Shown here in pieces: positions 6,185 through 6,677 of a stretch of 6,677 nucleotides of DNA (positions are counted from its first letter, which is position 1; each line of letters starts with the position of its first letter). The stretch comes from Oligoflexales bacterium (GTDB lineage Bacteria > Bdellovibrionota_B > Oligoflexia > Oligoflexales > CACXFL01). The stretch covers positions 1-6,677 of the forward strand of contig JANQHA010000127.1 of the NCBI GenBank assembly GCA_028282865.1, written 5' to 3'. Under the pieces are notes generated by a model. That model was given only the letters and a program-made list of their open reading frames with translations, made no database searches and had not been told where the DNA came from. Position numbers and translations under genes: made by a program.

Positions 6185-6677
6185 CTAAAGGTTGGAAATA
6201 ACTGCCTCAGTAAACTCTTTGGTTCCAAGGCTTCCAGCCAAGTCCTTTGTTCTTGTGCTCTCATCACCTAAAGTCGCTAATATGGCCTTTTCGAGCTGAG
6301 TGGCATGATCGGTTAACTTAAGGTGCCTTAGCATCATAATTGAACTCAGAATTAATGCTGTTGGGTTGGCAATATTTTGCCCTGCAATATCAGGTGCGGA
6401 GCCATGAACGGCCTCGAAGATTGCTTTGTTTTCGCCAATATTTGCTCCTGCGGCCACTCCTAAACCACCGACAAGTCCACTTGATAAATCCGATAAGATA
6501 TCCCCGTATAGGTTTTCAGTTACAATCACATCAAATTGTTGAGGCTTGGTGACTAACTGCATGCAGCAATTGTCAACAATCATATCGCTAAACTCGATGT
6601 CTGGGAATTCTTTGGATACCCTGCGGACTGAGTCAAGAAATAACCCGTCAGTTAGCTTCATGATATTCGCTTTGTGG
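6185..6677 (-). CDS. NAD(P)-dependent isocitrate/isopropylmalate dehydrogenase family, C-terminal part
   Basis: The frame is open to the right edge, so only about the last 164 residues of a protein normally near 335 are present; the true start lies outside the window. It begins within HKANIMKLTDGLFL, a family hallmark, followed by the signature NLYGDILSDLSSGLVGGLG, whose aspartates bind Mg2+ and substrate. Next come EAVHGSAPDIAGQNIANPTALILS, the nucleotide-binding region, and near the C-terminus TRTKDLAGSLGT. The family oxidatively decarboxylates (2R,3S)-2-hydroxy acids such as isocitrate (TCA cycle) or 3-isopropylmalate (leucine synthesis). The TRTKDL ending resembles NAD-type isocitrate dehydrogenases more than LeuB, so isocitrate is the preferred guess, but the specificity-determining loop is outside the window. 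The coding region ends in TAG, 108 bases before the phosphatase start. Confidence 0.93.
   Translation of the reverse strand, partial: HKANIMKLTDGLFLDSVRRVSKEFPDIEFSDMIVDNCCMQLVTKPQQFDVIVTENLYGDILSDLSSGLVGGLGVAAGANIGENKAIFEAVHGSAPDIAGQNIANPTALILSSIMMLRHLKLTDHATQLEKAILATLGDESTRTKDLAGSLGTKEFTEAVISNL

Noticed and set aside
6340..6552. Plus-strand open frame of 70 codons
   Set aside because: It is antisense to the signature region of the dehydrogenase.

Overview
The window is a gene-dense bacterial segment in which every supported gene lies on the minus strand. In transcription order (right to left) it holds: the C-terminal half of a decarboxylating isocitrate/isopropylmalate-type dehydrogenase cut by the right edge; a PP2C-family protein phosphatase; a membrane-anchored M23 (LytM-type) peptidoglycan peptidase; a complete SecA; a small tail-anchored membrane protein of unknown function; and a secreted AT-rich protein of unknown family. 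The SecA wording, the M23-SecA adjacency, and an apparent M23 N-terminus of the 'KRLTLMLIPDD..' kind suggest a Gram-negative lineage of the former Deltaproteobacteria, possibly Bdellovibrionota-like. This is an inference from remembered family patterns and is only moderately secure.

Region 6185-6677 is dehydrogenase. Region 6077-6184 is a short gap with small repeats and weak promoter-like sites. Region 4303-6076 is a two-gene PP2C-M23 unit with a 13-nt gap. Region 4098-4302 is a 205-bp regulatory gap upstream of secA, with a perfect TATAAT box inside a pair of 8-bp inverted repeats. Region 1052-4097 is secA plus the tail-anchored protein gene, separated by only 13 nt and therefore probably co-transcribed. 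Region 1-1051 looks different: it is visibly more AT-rich and carries one signal-peptide protein without a recognised family.

The most notable feature is at the left end. The first 37 bases of the window repeat, with one synonymous difference, the 3' part of the tail-anchored protein gene (1069-1105). The copy starts one base after the stop codon of the AT-rich gene. A shorter 9-10-bp piece of the same sequence (ATTTTGATC on the minus strand) occurs a third time at 1011-1020. The AT-rich gene therefore sits in a segment bounded by direct repeats, next to an orphan ribosome binding site with no gene behind it. This looks like an insertion or duplication scar downstream of the secA operon. No integrase, transposase, CRISPR array, tRNA or rRNA is visible.

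Functionally, the conserved part combines central carbon metabolism (dehydrogenase), phospho-signalling (PP2C), cell-wall remodelling (M23) and protein export (SecA). Only the secA-tail-anchored pair and the PP2C-M23 pair have spacing tight enough to argue for shared transcripts. No previously undescribed defence or mobile system could be demonstrated. The bounded AT-rich segment is the best candidate for something new.
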